Below, piece by piece: positions 9,041 through 19,075 of a stretch of 64,000 bases of DNA; the stretch's first letter is position 1, and every line of letters begins with the position of its first letter. Under the pieces are notes generated by a model. That model was given only the letters and a program-made list of their open reading frames with translations, was not told the DNA's origin and made no database searches. A program made the translations under genes and the position numbers. The stretch spans positions 186,001-250,000 of the forward strand of contig NBAY01000033.1 in assembly GCA_002794775.1 (NCBI GenBank), written 5' to 3'. The stretch is from Porodaedalea pini (taxonomy: Eukaryota > Basidiomycota > Agaricomycetes > Hymenochaetales > Hymenochaetaceae).

Positions 9041-12000
9041 TTAAACGCGCACGCCGACAAATTCTGCCCAGGATTTGACCTCGGAAGGTATCCGCCCTTC
9101 AGTGTATGGACGCAAGCCACCCTGGGGCATTTTTCGCGCGAGCGCCTCGACGAAGAGTTGTGCGCATTGTGCGTTATTGAGCAAGGGCAAGCCAAAATCG
9201 ACCGCGTTTCTGCCAAGCACAGTAATTGTGAGTCGAAGCCCTTTGGAAATTAAGGTAAGGGGAAGCAAACACGAACCGTCTAGCAACGTAGTCTTCGTCC
9301 GTCGCTGACTCTGCACGCGAGCGCGCAAGGTTAATGACGCACTGGATCTCGTACTCGTCGAATACCTCCCGCAGCTTACGCTTGTCCTTCGTCGGGAAGA
9401 ATATACGTTTGCACGTCTGGTATGGTGGATTATTGAGATGTGCCTCTACGGTGGGCGATGAGCAGTATAGTTTGAAACCAAGGTCTGAAAGCTTTTTTGC
9501 GATCGAGCGCATTTCAGGCTTAGTGATATCACCGCCGATGAGCACGCCGGAGCCGGCACGAGGGTTTTTGAAGCCTGTCTGGCTCTGCACTGCCGCCCAA
9601 TATGCCTCGTATACGTCCTTCCCAAAGGAAGCAATCTCGCCTGTGCTGGCCATTTCTGCGAAACAATTTCAGAACAAAAAGTTTTCGTGCAATAGATAAC
9701 CAGCTACTCACCGACACCGAGAAAGGGGTCAGCACCACCGAGACGAGTCCATGAGAATTGAGAGACTTTGATGGCAGTATAATCACGCTTCTCGGCCATT
9801 AGGTCAATCGGCTCTGGTACGTCCTGGTCCGTAATCGCGGCCGTAGCAATGTCCACGAAATTTCTGCCGAGGACCTTTGATACGAACGGGAACGAACGGG
9901 ACGCACGAAGGTTACACTCGATGACCTTGAGCTCTGGTTCACCTCCAGGAACGTCTTTCTTGATGATCTGCATGTTGAAGGGACCCGAAATCTGCAGAGC
10001 TGCACCAACCTTCTCTGCAATTTCCTTGCAGCGAGCCAAGACAGAGTCGGAGAGGGAGAACGGCGGAAGCACGAGCGTTGCGTCGCCGGAGTGTACACCA
10101 GCCTGCTCGACATGCTCGGAGACGGCGTGGACGAGGAGCTTGCCTTTGTGCGCGACTGCATCGACATCAATTTCCTGAGCAGATTCGATGAACTTGGTGA
10201 TGACGACTGGGTGGAGAGGGGAAACGTCTGCTGCTGCCGAGAGCTTGTGTTCGAGGGTTGATTCTTCGTACACGATGTTCATCGCGGCTCCAGAAAGAAC
10301 ATACGAAGGTCGGATCAAAACTGGATAGCTGCATAATAATTCAGCGAAGCTAGTGTTGGCGGAATCAAGGACCCCTACCCCACTCTGTTCGCAAATGCCT
10401 TCGCAGCATCCACAGAAGAAACTTCTGTCCACTCCGGCTGGTCAACACCAACATTGTCCAGGATGGACGAGAACTTGTGACGGTCCTCTGCCATATCGAT
10501 CATATCCGGATCAGTACCCAGGACGGTCACGCCACTCTGCTTGAGGCGAAGTGCGATATTCTGTGGAAGTTGACCTGAACAAACATCAGCCGATTTTTCC
10601 CCAGCTCAAAAGGCCTAGCATACCTCCGACACTGATGACCACACCACTGGCCTGTTCAAGCTCATAGATGTCCATGACACGCTCCCAGCCTAATTCCTCG
10701 AAGTACAACCTGTCCGCCTCGTCGAAGTCCGTTGAAACTGTTTCGGGGTTGTAGTTAATCATGATCGTGCGTTTGCCCATGTCGCGTAGTTTACGTGCAC
10801 ATGTAACTGCACACCAGTCGAACTCGACCGAGCTGCCAATACGGTATACACCGCTTCCGAGCACCATTGTCCCATGTTCATCAAAGTCGACATCGTGAGT
10901 ACTTGCGTTGTAAGTCGTGTAAAGGTAGTTCGTATGCGCGGGAAACTCAGCTGCAAGGGTGTCGATACGTTTTACAAACGGAGTGACGCCGAGTGCCTTG
11001 CGATGAGCGCGTACGGTGTCTTCGGAACTCGAGACCAAGTCCGCAATCTGTGTGTCCGAGAAGCCCATGCGTTTTGCCTGCTGCATTAGCTCTTGCGAGA
11101 TCGCAGAGACAGAGCCAGCGTCCTTCAACGCATGATGCGTATTCACAATATTCTCAATCTTGAAGAGGAACCATTTGTCGATCTTGGTCAGTTCGTGGAT
11201 CATTTCGACCGTATAGCGCTTCTCAAAGAAGGCGTAAGCAATTGCGAAGAGGCGCGTGTCCGTCGGGTGGCTGAGCGCATAGTCGAGATCCTCTGGCTTC
11301 ACGTACGCCTCGAATCCTGAATACCGAGGGTCGATCTGACGGATTGCCTTCTGCAAGCTCTCTTCGAACGTACGGCCGATCGCCATGACTTCACCGACAC
11401 TCTTCATCGCCGAGCCGATCTTGCGGTCCACCTGCGTCGAGAATTTGGCCAGGTCCCACTTCGGAATCTTCGTCACGATGTAGTCCAAGGAAGGCTCAAA
11501 ACAGGCCGTAGTCGTTTTCGTGACTGCATTGGGCAACTCGGGAAGCGTGTGGCCAAGTGCAATCTTTGCGGCGGTGTATGCGAGCGGATAACCGGTGGCC
11601 TTCGATGCGAGAGCACTTGAACGACTCAGGCGCGCGTTGACCTCAATGACGCAGTACTCCTTCCCAGACGGGTGCAACGCGTACTGAATGTTGCATTCGC
11701 CAACAACACCAAGATGACGAATAGTTTTGAGCGCAGCGGACCGAAGCATATGGTACTCTTCATCGGGTAGCGTCTGCGAAGGCGCAACGACGATTGAGTC
11801 TCCGGTGTGTGTACCAAGCGGATCGAAATTCTCCATGTTACAGCAGATGATGGTGTTATCTGCACCATCACGAACAACCTCGTACTCGAGCTCCTTCCAA
11901 CCCTTCATACTCCGTTCGATCAAGACCTGCGGGCTAAGGCTGAGACTCCGCGCCGATAGATCCCGCAACTCATCCGGATTGTTTGCGAAGCCAGAACCGA

Positions 12001-12810
12001 GACCACCAAGCGTGAACGCGGAACGAAGAATGACGGGATAACCTATTTTTGAGGCCGCGTCAAGTGCGGCATTGACAGTCGAGACAGCCGTAGACTGGGC
12101 AACAGGGATATCAATTTCTGAGCATATATATTCAACAATTTTATTCTTAGTTTAAAAGATACAGACGTACCTTTCAATGCCTGAACGAAAAGGTCACGGT
12201 CCTCGCTGACCTCCAGCGTCCGGATCGGTGTTCCCAATACCTGTACACCTAGCCGCTCCAATACGCCCATCTTATCCAATTGGATGCCGACATTTAATGC
12301 GCTTTGTCCTCCGAAAGTAAGCAGAATACCGTCCGGGCGTTCCTTCTCGAGCACATATGCAACGTAATCCGTAGTAATGGGTAAAAAGTAGACCTCCGAG
12401 GCGAGCTGGTGCGATGTTTGCCATGTCGCAATGTTCGGATTGATAAGCACAGCATCAACACCCTCCTCCCGGAGTGCCTTTAATGCCTGCGAGCCAGAAT
12501 AGTCGAATTCGCCGGCCTGGCCAATAGACAATCCTCCAGAACCGACGATGAGGACCTTGCGCACGTCTGGACGAGGGAGCTTGGGGAGAACCTTAGCCGA
12601 GATTTTGCGCGCAAGCTCAGATGGTGAGTTCAGGACATGCTCTCCCTCAGCGGGACTATAAGACCCCACAGCGGGAGCAGCGACGGCGCGGCGCGCTGCC
12701 GTCGGAACGAGAGCACAGCGCGGGACGCACTGGTGAAAGGCGCGGACACCGGCTAGCTTGTGTAAAGTTTTAGGGATGCCATGCTTGGAGAGCAGGCACA
12801 TCCATGCCAT
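9041..12810 (-). CDS. CPA2: Carbamoyl-phosphate synthase large chain, arginine-specific, mitochondrial
   Basis: Six exons splice in frame: 12810-12171, 12117-10624, 10574-10379, 10328-9712, 9655-9277 and 9209-9041. They give about 1164 aa, close to the family length plus a leader. The enzyme makes carbamoyl phosphate from bicarbonate, ATP and ammonia supplied by a small glutaminase subunit. Visible features are an Arg/Ala-rich, acid-poor N-terminus (residues 1-50) like a mitochondrial targeting peptide; [11 protein letters not shown] (about 90-100); [10 protein letters not shown]; two ATP-grasp halves ([17 protein letters not shown] and [12 protein letters not shown]); and a C-terminal regulatory MGS-like domain (about 985-1164). 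ATG 12810 is the first ATG of the frame; the open frame upstream to 12909 starts only with TTG. A single-chain large subunit without fused glutaminase or aspartate transcarbamylase argues for the arginine rather than the pyrimidine enzyme. Confidence 0.95.
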
Positions 12811-13134
12811 TCTTGAGCTCCGTCGCCGGCGACAGGCTTGAGGTCCTCGCGAGAGGAAGAGAAGCCGAGTCACTTCCTGCTTAAGAAAAAATTGCTTTGG
12901 GAGAGCCAAAAATATTTACTCGGGCACGTGATCTCGAGCCCGCGTTATTTGCAGTTATTTGGCGCATACTCTACAGAAATTTGGAAGGACAAAAGTTCAT
13001 CCTCGATGACTCGTACTTAGTAATAAGACCCATGCACCCTATAGCCCAGCAATATTAGGCGCTGCGATCCCTCTAATGTAGTGCAAGTGTGTGCAGGTGG
13101 TCTTGGTTTTGTGTTGTAAGTTCTGAGCGTAGCC
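12811..13134. other. Intergenic, upstream of CPA2
   Basis: This 324-base gap lies between the CPA2 start and the end of the dehydrogenase gene, both on the minus strand. It should contain the CPA2 promoter and the dehydrogenase 3' end. I see no clear TATA box or known operator. Confidence 0.5.
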
Positions 13135-14555
13135 TCATGACGAGGTGTCATATTCGTAGAATCCTTTTCCATTCTTTCGCCCGTACCACTGCGCATCCAC
13201 CATACGCTCCAAGAGTACGCTCGGGCGGTACTTCGAGTCGCCTGTCCCATGGTACAGGGTCTGCTGAATTGCAAGACACGTATCAAGGCCAATGCTGCAA
13301 ACGGGCACAAGTGAATAACGAGCTCGGATTATAAGTAAACGAGGCTGAGGACGTACAAATCGGCTTTCAACACGCGGAAGTTGAAAGGAATAAATCAGTG
13401 ACGTAGATTTACTAGGACTCGAGACTCACCGAGCTGTAAAGGCCCCATAGGATGGTTCATCCCGAGTCTGAGGGTTTTGTCAATATCATCACGAGTCGCT
13501 GTACCTTTCTCAAGGCACATGATAGCCTGCATTTGAAGTCCATCAGAAATTTCATTAAAATGCTGACGCGCACACACCTCGTTGATAAACGGCATAAGTA
13601 GAGCATTCGACACGAAGCCCGGCACATCCTTAGACGTGGTAACCTCTATGAGAATAAAATTTGAGTGCTCATGTAAAGATAAACCGGAAACCAGTTGAAC
13701 AATACCTTTCCCGCAAGCTACGGCAAAGGCTCGCGCACGCGCAAGCGTCTCCTCAGAGGTCTGAAGCGCAGAGATGAGCTCGGCAAGTTTCTGCGAACAA
13801 AGTCAGAATATGGCAAGAGAGCGACCCAAAAAAAAATTACGAGCCATGACAGGAACAGGGTTGAAGAAATGCAAGCCTATCAGAGTAAATGCGTCAGTTT
13901 ACTTTCTCTGGGGCACACATTGCAGTCCCTTGCTCCTCTTACCAACAACTCGAGAGGCGTTTGCCTTCCCCTTCTCAGACGCCGCAGAGACGTCTGAAGC
14001 AATCGTCGCAGCCGCAATCTTTGTAAGGCTTATAGAAGATGTGTTCGATGCAAGAATAGCGCTCGGGCTGAGCTCCAGGGCGAGCGCGCCGAATATCTTC
14101 TGCTTGAGAGAAAGGTTTTCCGATACTGCCTGCACATCACAAGCGCAGAAACCACACGCAAAATAATTAGTCTCAACGATTGCACATACGAAGGCAAACC
14201 AAATGCACCTCAACAACCATATCCACATCTCGCAAACCGGCATAACCCTTGTCCTGCGGCACGACATTGACGCGAGCTCGCGCAGCCTGCGCCTCATAGT
14301 CCACGATCTTGCCTTTCGCAACATCCTTTGCGAGTAGTTTCTCCATCAAGCGTATTCCCTTCTGCATTTGTTGTTCGGACTTGTCGTACAGAAGGACGTC
14401 AACCTTGGCACGCAACGCGGCAACATAGGCGATGCCCAGGCCTACATAGTGCTTCAGTCGGCTCTCACCTTCCTCTCGTATGTGCAACAATAATACATAC
14501 CCATTTGGCCCGCACCCAGAACACCGAGTTTTTTTACGCCGTGCGCAATTGACAT
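13135..14555 (-). CDS. 3-hydroxyacyl-CoA (3-hydroxybutyryl-CoA) dehydrogenase family
   Basis: Eight exons splice in frame to 324 aa: 14555-14501, 14441-14209, 14129-13943, 13876-13845, 13790-13706, 13645-13430, a 7-nt microexon 13363-13357, and 13294-13135. The protein has an N-terminal NAD-binding loop GAGQMG (residues 14-19), [16 protein letters not shown], the SNTSSIS signature, the active-site segment [11 protein letters not shown] and a C-terminal dimerisation domain ([19 protein letters not shown]). The family oxidises L-3-hydroxyacyl-CoA with NAD and acts in beta-oxidation or short-chain acid use. No targeting signal stands out at either end. The fourth intron appears to be GC-AG, because a GT donor cannot preserve the conserved VMKL segment. 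The family includes close relatives with other 3-hydroxy acid substrates, so the exact substrate is uncertain. Confidence 0.92.
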
Positions 14556-14868
14556 GGTGGTTTATGGTGAAGGCGCGATGTATTCACATGATGGTTCCGG
14601 TCAAGCGCATCCGGCGGGACTCCGAGAACACGGCTTTCACTTTCGACCTCGATTGAGCGGAACCCGTAGTCATCGCTTTCGCAAGAAAAATATTTCCGAA
14701 AGGGATCTAGAGAGCTGCTCGCTGAATCCACTGGACAGCTTCTGATCCTCGCTCTTGCATTCGATTTGCTTTACTGTTCTACTAATACTATGACCATGTG
14801 CATGCAAACGATGGCATAAACCTCGCCCTCTTCCGAGTGTCACGTCCAATAGCTGAATCTGCCTCAAT
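14556..14868. promoter_or_regulatory. Divergent intergenic promoter region
   Basis: This 313-base region separates the start of the minus-strand dehydrogenase gene from the start of plus-strand RIT1, so both promoters should lie here. I see no definite TATA box. An in-frame TGA at 14854-14856 bounds the RIT1 start. Confidence 0.5.
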
Positions 14869-16700
14869 ATGTATGGACGTCGAGGAGAGGTGGAACTCGA
14901 GTTTCATCTCCTTGCAGATCGCAAAAAACTCGAGCACGACGCTCTCAACCAGATACGCAAGCAATCACTTTATCCGTACAATCGTCTTCACTCGATCGCA
15001 GAGGACATCGACTTCATTCAAACTGTTCACGAAAAGTACTCAGCATATCCGTTGCTTGGTAAGTAGTCTCTTATCAGTGTCTTTCAGCACGAGCGACCTT
15101 ACAATAACTAATGGTTCACAGCTAATCTGAGGTGCGGTGCTTGGTACTGTGATTCGCGCACTGTAAGCAAGAGCGTTATTGTCCATCAGGAACCAAGTAG
15201 GCGACTGAGTCTTGAGCACAGACGGACGGAATGACGGCTCACTTCAAGTCCTCTGATGGTCACTACAACGGATGGAGTTTTAATCTTCGTCGCCCGAACT
15301 TACATATTCTCCCTCTTATTCGAGATGCGCTCGGGTGAGTGTAAATTAAGAACGCGGTTATTTCTCGCTCTAAGCCGTCATGCCGGCAGGATTTGTCTTG
15401 TAGACTCGACACGGTCTGGAAAGAGAATGCCAGACTCGCTGTCAAAGACAGTACCGATCTGGTGCACTGTCGTCAATACAGCGATAAAGCTCAAGGAAAT
15501 GACATAGTGGGATAGCTGGGACGTGCAACTCTATACTCCGCCACAATGCGTAAGCAAGCAAGAGCACAGCCAGATTGAAAATAAAATCGACGAATGGGCG
15601 GATTCTCTTGCGGTGCGCTGAAAACTGTCTTTGGATCAAATAAAATTTCATCTTTCGTTAGAGATCATCTTACGATCTAACTCATCTCAATAAACCGATA
15701 CGTCCTATCTGGATCACGCCGGCTACGACAATGTTTCCCAGTTTTGACGAGACCACTCCTTTCTTTCCGATCATCTGCATATCTGCCTCTAAACTAGTCG
15801 AGGAAGGAACCGAGAGGCGACAAAAGGGATATTCCTATGTTCAAGGTGCCGGAGACGATCATGAGCACTGGAATGCGGTACGCATTCTCATATAAGATGG
15901 CTCACTGGTAACCGAGTAGATCGAAATTTGACCATCAGCGCAGGGTCTGACACCGGACATGTTTTGGGAGCATAAGGATGAACTACTGAACGCTCCAGAA
16001 CCCGATTTTCCGGATGTCCTGACACGCGTTATGGCTGAGACTCGTTGTGCTTCCCAGTCACTTGCAAAAGAGTGGGTGAAGCCCCCAACTCCTATTACTT
16101 ACGTCGGAGGCCTCATAGCCATCTCGGCGCTTGAAGATATGCCGAAAACGAGTTTAAATCCACAGACCAGCCATGAGGTCTTAGAGAAGACGGTTCCGTG
16201 TATCATCGTCCAGGTGCGTCCGACCGACGCTGGGAAGGCTCCAAGCGACAATCTCGACTTGAAAAAAGCAGTATTGGAGATCGCAATCCCGAGCGACAAG
16301 AAAAGCGGAGAACGTGCTTTTAAAGCATGTCTACCAAAATGCTTAAGCTTCGTTCGGTATCACATGCAGGAACATCAGCAGCTTTGCGTCGCCTGCAGGT
16401 CGGGGAGGGACCTCAGCGTTGGGATCGTGTTGGTTGTACTGCAGGCGTTCTTCAATGACGATGGTGTCTTAGACTTTGATCGATATGATCGCAAGGAATT
16501 GAAAGGTATATCCCATATCTCACGAGACTAGCATTCACTAATCTGATTTGTCTATCGTGCTGCTGCCGTCAGTCAACAAAGATACCATCCGCTCGAGACT
16601 TCACTGGATCATAGCTAGCAGGCCGGAGGCTAACCCGTCTCGAGCAACTTTGAAGCGTGTAAATGAGTTTTTCATGTCGGCGTCTCACAGTGTTCGTTAG
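14869..16700 (+). CDS. RIT1: Initiator-tRNA 2'-O-ribosyl phosphate transferase, with an in-frame TAG
   Basis: Seven exons keep frame: 14869-15058, 15122-15162, 15222-15334, 15390-15612, 15662-15877, 15944-16505 and 16573-16700. They give about 490 aa, near the size of yeast Rit1, which adds a phosphoribosyl group to A64 of initiator tRNA so that it is kept out of elongation. Recognisable segments are YNRLHSIAEDIDFIQ, ANLRCGAWY, HFKSSDGHYNGWSFNLRR, VDSTRSGKRMPD, SKTVPIWC, SYVQGAGDDHEHW, and the C-terminal DUSP-like domain with CVACRSGRDLSVG, like a phosphatase P-loop. Oddity: codon 154 (15505-15507) is TAG, and the same frame continues with good family sequence (WDVQLYTPPQCV). No splice choice I tried removes it without losing conserved residues. 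It could be a pseudogene, a sequencing error, or readthrough. Confidence 0.85.
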
Positions 16701-17454
16701 CATACTGGCATGCATATTGATGAAGTGGGAGTAATCGAAGTTGAGTAGAAATTTAATTGGGAGATATAAGGAGTAGTCAATTGGTCATGTTAGTGTTCTT
16801 TTGAAGACTGCGATGCATATGGGATCAAATACAGTATGTCCTCTCATTCGACAGATTCAGCCTTTCAGATTCAGCCTCCTCTGTAGCCTATTGGGAATCC
16901 AGAGCTCTGAGTCAAGATTGGGAAGTCATCTCACGATAATTGTCAACCTTCGATAGCCAGATGCTTCATTCACTTTCTACTTATGGACGTTGCGATCACC
17001 TTGGTCTGTATTTTCTGTCCTGTAATGACTAAAACAACGTTACATTCATAGCTTCTTCTGCCTTAAGCTGCTTTCCACTGGTGATTATCCACTCCGTATC
17101 TGGATCTATGACCTCCAGAGTTGTCCAGCTCACCACAGGCCCCAGGAATTTCCTCACGGACACTTAAAGATTCGCAATGAGTGAACCTCAAGATCGTTCT
17201 TTTACGACGGACGAAGTCTGATATTTCATCAGCAAGTTCACCGTGGTAAAAGGCCTTCGACAACCGTAAATTCTGAATGCATTACTTCGGATTCGACAGA
17301 GTATTGGACTCACGCTTTAGTCTCGCCTAAATAATGGCTGTGTGATGAAGACCAAACCGAATTCATGATTTTTTTTTACCTCTTTGATCGGTAGTTAAAA
17401 TACTCGTGGTGAATTACAGAAATGCTGTGAAATACAGATGGCCCCGGGCTTAAG

Positions 17455-17735
17455 GTCCATACAAGTAATACTAAACAAGCGCACGTAACATTACAGCGTA
17501 GTATGTAGGCCACCATCTTACTGTAAGCGGGCGTTGACGCTCTTCGACTCAGACTCTCAGATACGGTACCGGTAGAATACATTTCCTTTATAAACGTATG
17601 CATGGCCGCAATCCCATATGCCAAGGTATCTCAGTCTCTCTGAGAACGAGCTTCAGAAGGTGAGCCTTCGAGCACTTTCAGGCAACTTCGACTCATAGAA
17701 TATATGCGTTATAAAAGCTTATAGGGACTAGACAA
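17455..17735 (+). repeat. Orphan copy of the F-box gene leader
   Basis: The block contains GGTACCGGTAGAATAC, a TTTATAAACG element, CTCTCTGAGAACGAG and AGGTGAGCCTTCGAGCACTT in the same order and spacing as the leaders at 17896-18218 and 30760-31088, but more diverged. No F-box frame follows within 400 bases, so the coding part appears lost. Confidence 0.7.
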
Positions 17736-17895
17736 TCTGGAAAAGTAGTGATCTCATCCGGAACTTTGCATTTCTATCTCGCCTAATAAGGTGCTACTAA
17801 ACCCTCGACTTTATGTAACTCGATGATCAGTAGTAAAAACTCATCGGCGCGGCGTAAAAGACGCGCAAAACGAATGTACGGAAAGCGATGGGATG

Positions 17896-18218
17896 GTTGG
17901 ACTAGAGGTCCAATCGGACGCCGCGGCCTGTCCTTATTTGTACTCAATGAGCGCTTGTACTACGATCGATTTTAAAAGCTACCATCTTGGGCACTGACGC
18001 CCTCCGAGTCACTGGGCTAAGTCAGACTTTCAGAATCAAGAGACGGTACCGGTAGACCACACTGGCAGATCCTTCATAAATGTGCCTCGCGCCTCTCCCT
18101 AAATCTCTCTCTCTCTCTCTCTCTAAGAACGAGCCTGAAGAGGTGAGCCTTCATCCACTTTCAGCCTTCAACTTGAGATGATCTTAGTAACTCACAAAGA
18201 ATATGCACTATAGGCTAA
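17896..18218 (+). promoter_or_regulatory. Leader/promoter block of F-box copy 1
   Basis: It is nearly the same as 30760-31088. Shared landmarks are GACTAGAGGTCCAATC, GACGCCCTCCGAGTCACTGG, ACGGTACCGGTAGA, TCCTTCATAAATGTGCC, a CT dinucleotide run (about 18102-18124) and GAGGTGAGCCTTCATC, ending at CTAAATG of the start codon. The AGGTGAGC could be the donor of a 5' UTR intron. Confidence 0.65.
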
Positions 18219-19075
18219 ATGTCCCCAAAGACTCGACAGTCTGCAGAATGCCGCTTGCGAGACGGTCTCAATCCACAAACTCCTACTACATATGTCTCAT
18301 ACGCGGCGGCTGTCAAAGAAGGCTCGACGAAGTCCAAGGAAAGTAGACAGTCCGGAGAAATATCCCTCACCTGACAGCCTCAACCCCAAAACCCTCATGT
18401 CTCCTATACGATGGTCGTCAAAGACGGTTCGTCGAATAAGACGAGGGAGGAAAGTCGAAGGAGCTATGCGGCTGTCGCCCGATCCTCTTCCAAGACTCCA
18501 AAAAGACCAGCTCCCATCTATATGCTTCCTGACGAACTGCTAGTCCTCATATGCGAATCACTATACACTCCGGACGAGGAGGGTTTTGCTTTCTCTGTGC
18601 ACATAGCCCAAGTCTCTCGTCGGTTCCGCGCTGTTGCGTTCTCCACTTCACGGCTTTGGTCCACCGTGTCCTCCATTCAGAGGCCCGAAGAGCTTAAAGC
18701 ATTTCTGGAACGGTCAGGAGCGGCGCAGCTAACGATCGCGATTCACTTGGAATGTCACAGACCATTTAGTAAACGAGAAGGCATAGATCAATTCATCGAC
18801 ACTCTACGTCCTTATTATCCCTTCAAATGGAAGGCTGAGGACAAGCACATTGTTTACGAAAGGCATGACCCGAGCGATCATTTGGGACCTATAGCGCAGA
18901 TTATGTGTGAACGTCATGCAGGTACAGTACATGCCACTTTCTGATCCTTAATGTGGGACGAGGATCTGACACGCTTAATACTCCATCAAACGCAGATGTG
19001 GAAGAACTTGCATGGTCTATAGGTTTATTCTTATTTTCTCAGAGAGAAGATATGGAGAAAATATGGAAGATGTAA
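18219..19075 (+). pseudogene. F-box protein, copy 1, with nonsense codon 52
   Basis: The frame starts MSPKTRQSAECRLRDG and stays in register to 18921. After an intron (18922-18995) it ends at 19075, for about 260 codons. It contains the F-box (YMLPDELLVLICESLYTPD...RISQVSRR-type, here HIAQVSRRFRAVAFSTSRLW) and FLERSGAAQLTIAIHL. Codon 52 is TGA at 18372-18374, where copy 3 has CGA (EISLTRQPQP), a C-to-T change. A shorter protein could start at the ATG at 18411 and would still hold the F-box. After the intron only about 26 codons remain, so the C-terminal half of a usual F-box protein is absent. Confidence 0.7.

Larger units (their letters stand above)
16701..18218. other. Gene-free interval with two tandem F-box leader copies
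   Basis: No gene is supported between RIT1 and the F-box copy. The right half carries two copies of the 5' leader block found at the F-box genes (annotated at 17455-17735 and 17896-18218). The first copy leads into no recognisable F-box frame. Confidence 0.6.

Noticed and set aside
12811..12909. Longer N-terminus for CPA2 starting at 12909
   Set aside because: The only upstream in-frame start is TTG; the first ATG is 12810 and already gives a good targeting peptide.
16701..16900. CAGATTCAGCC duplication as a regulatory array
   Set aside because: Only two close copies near 16850; not enough to argue for function.
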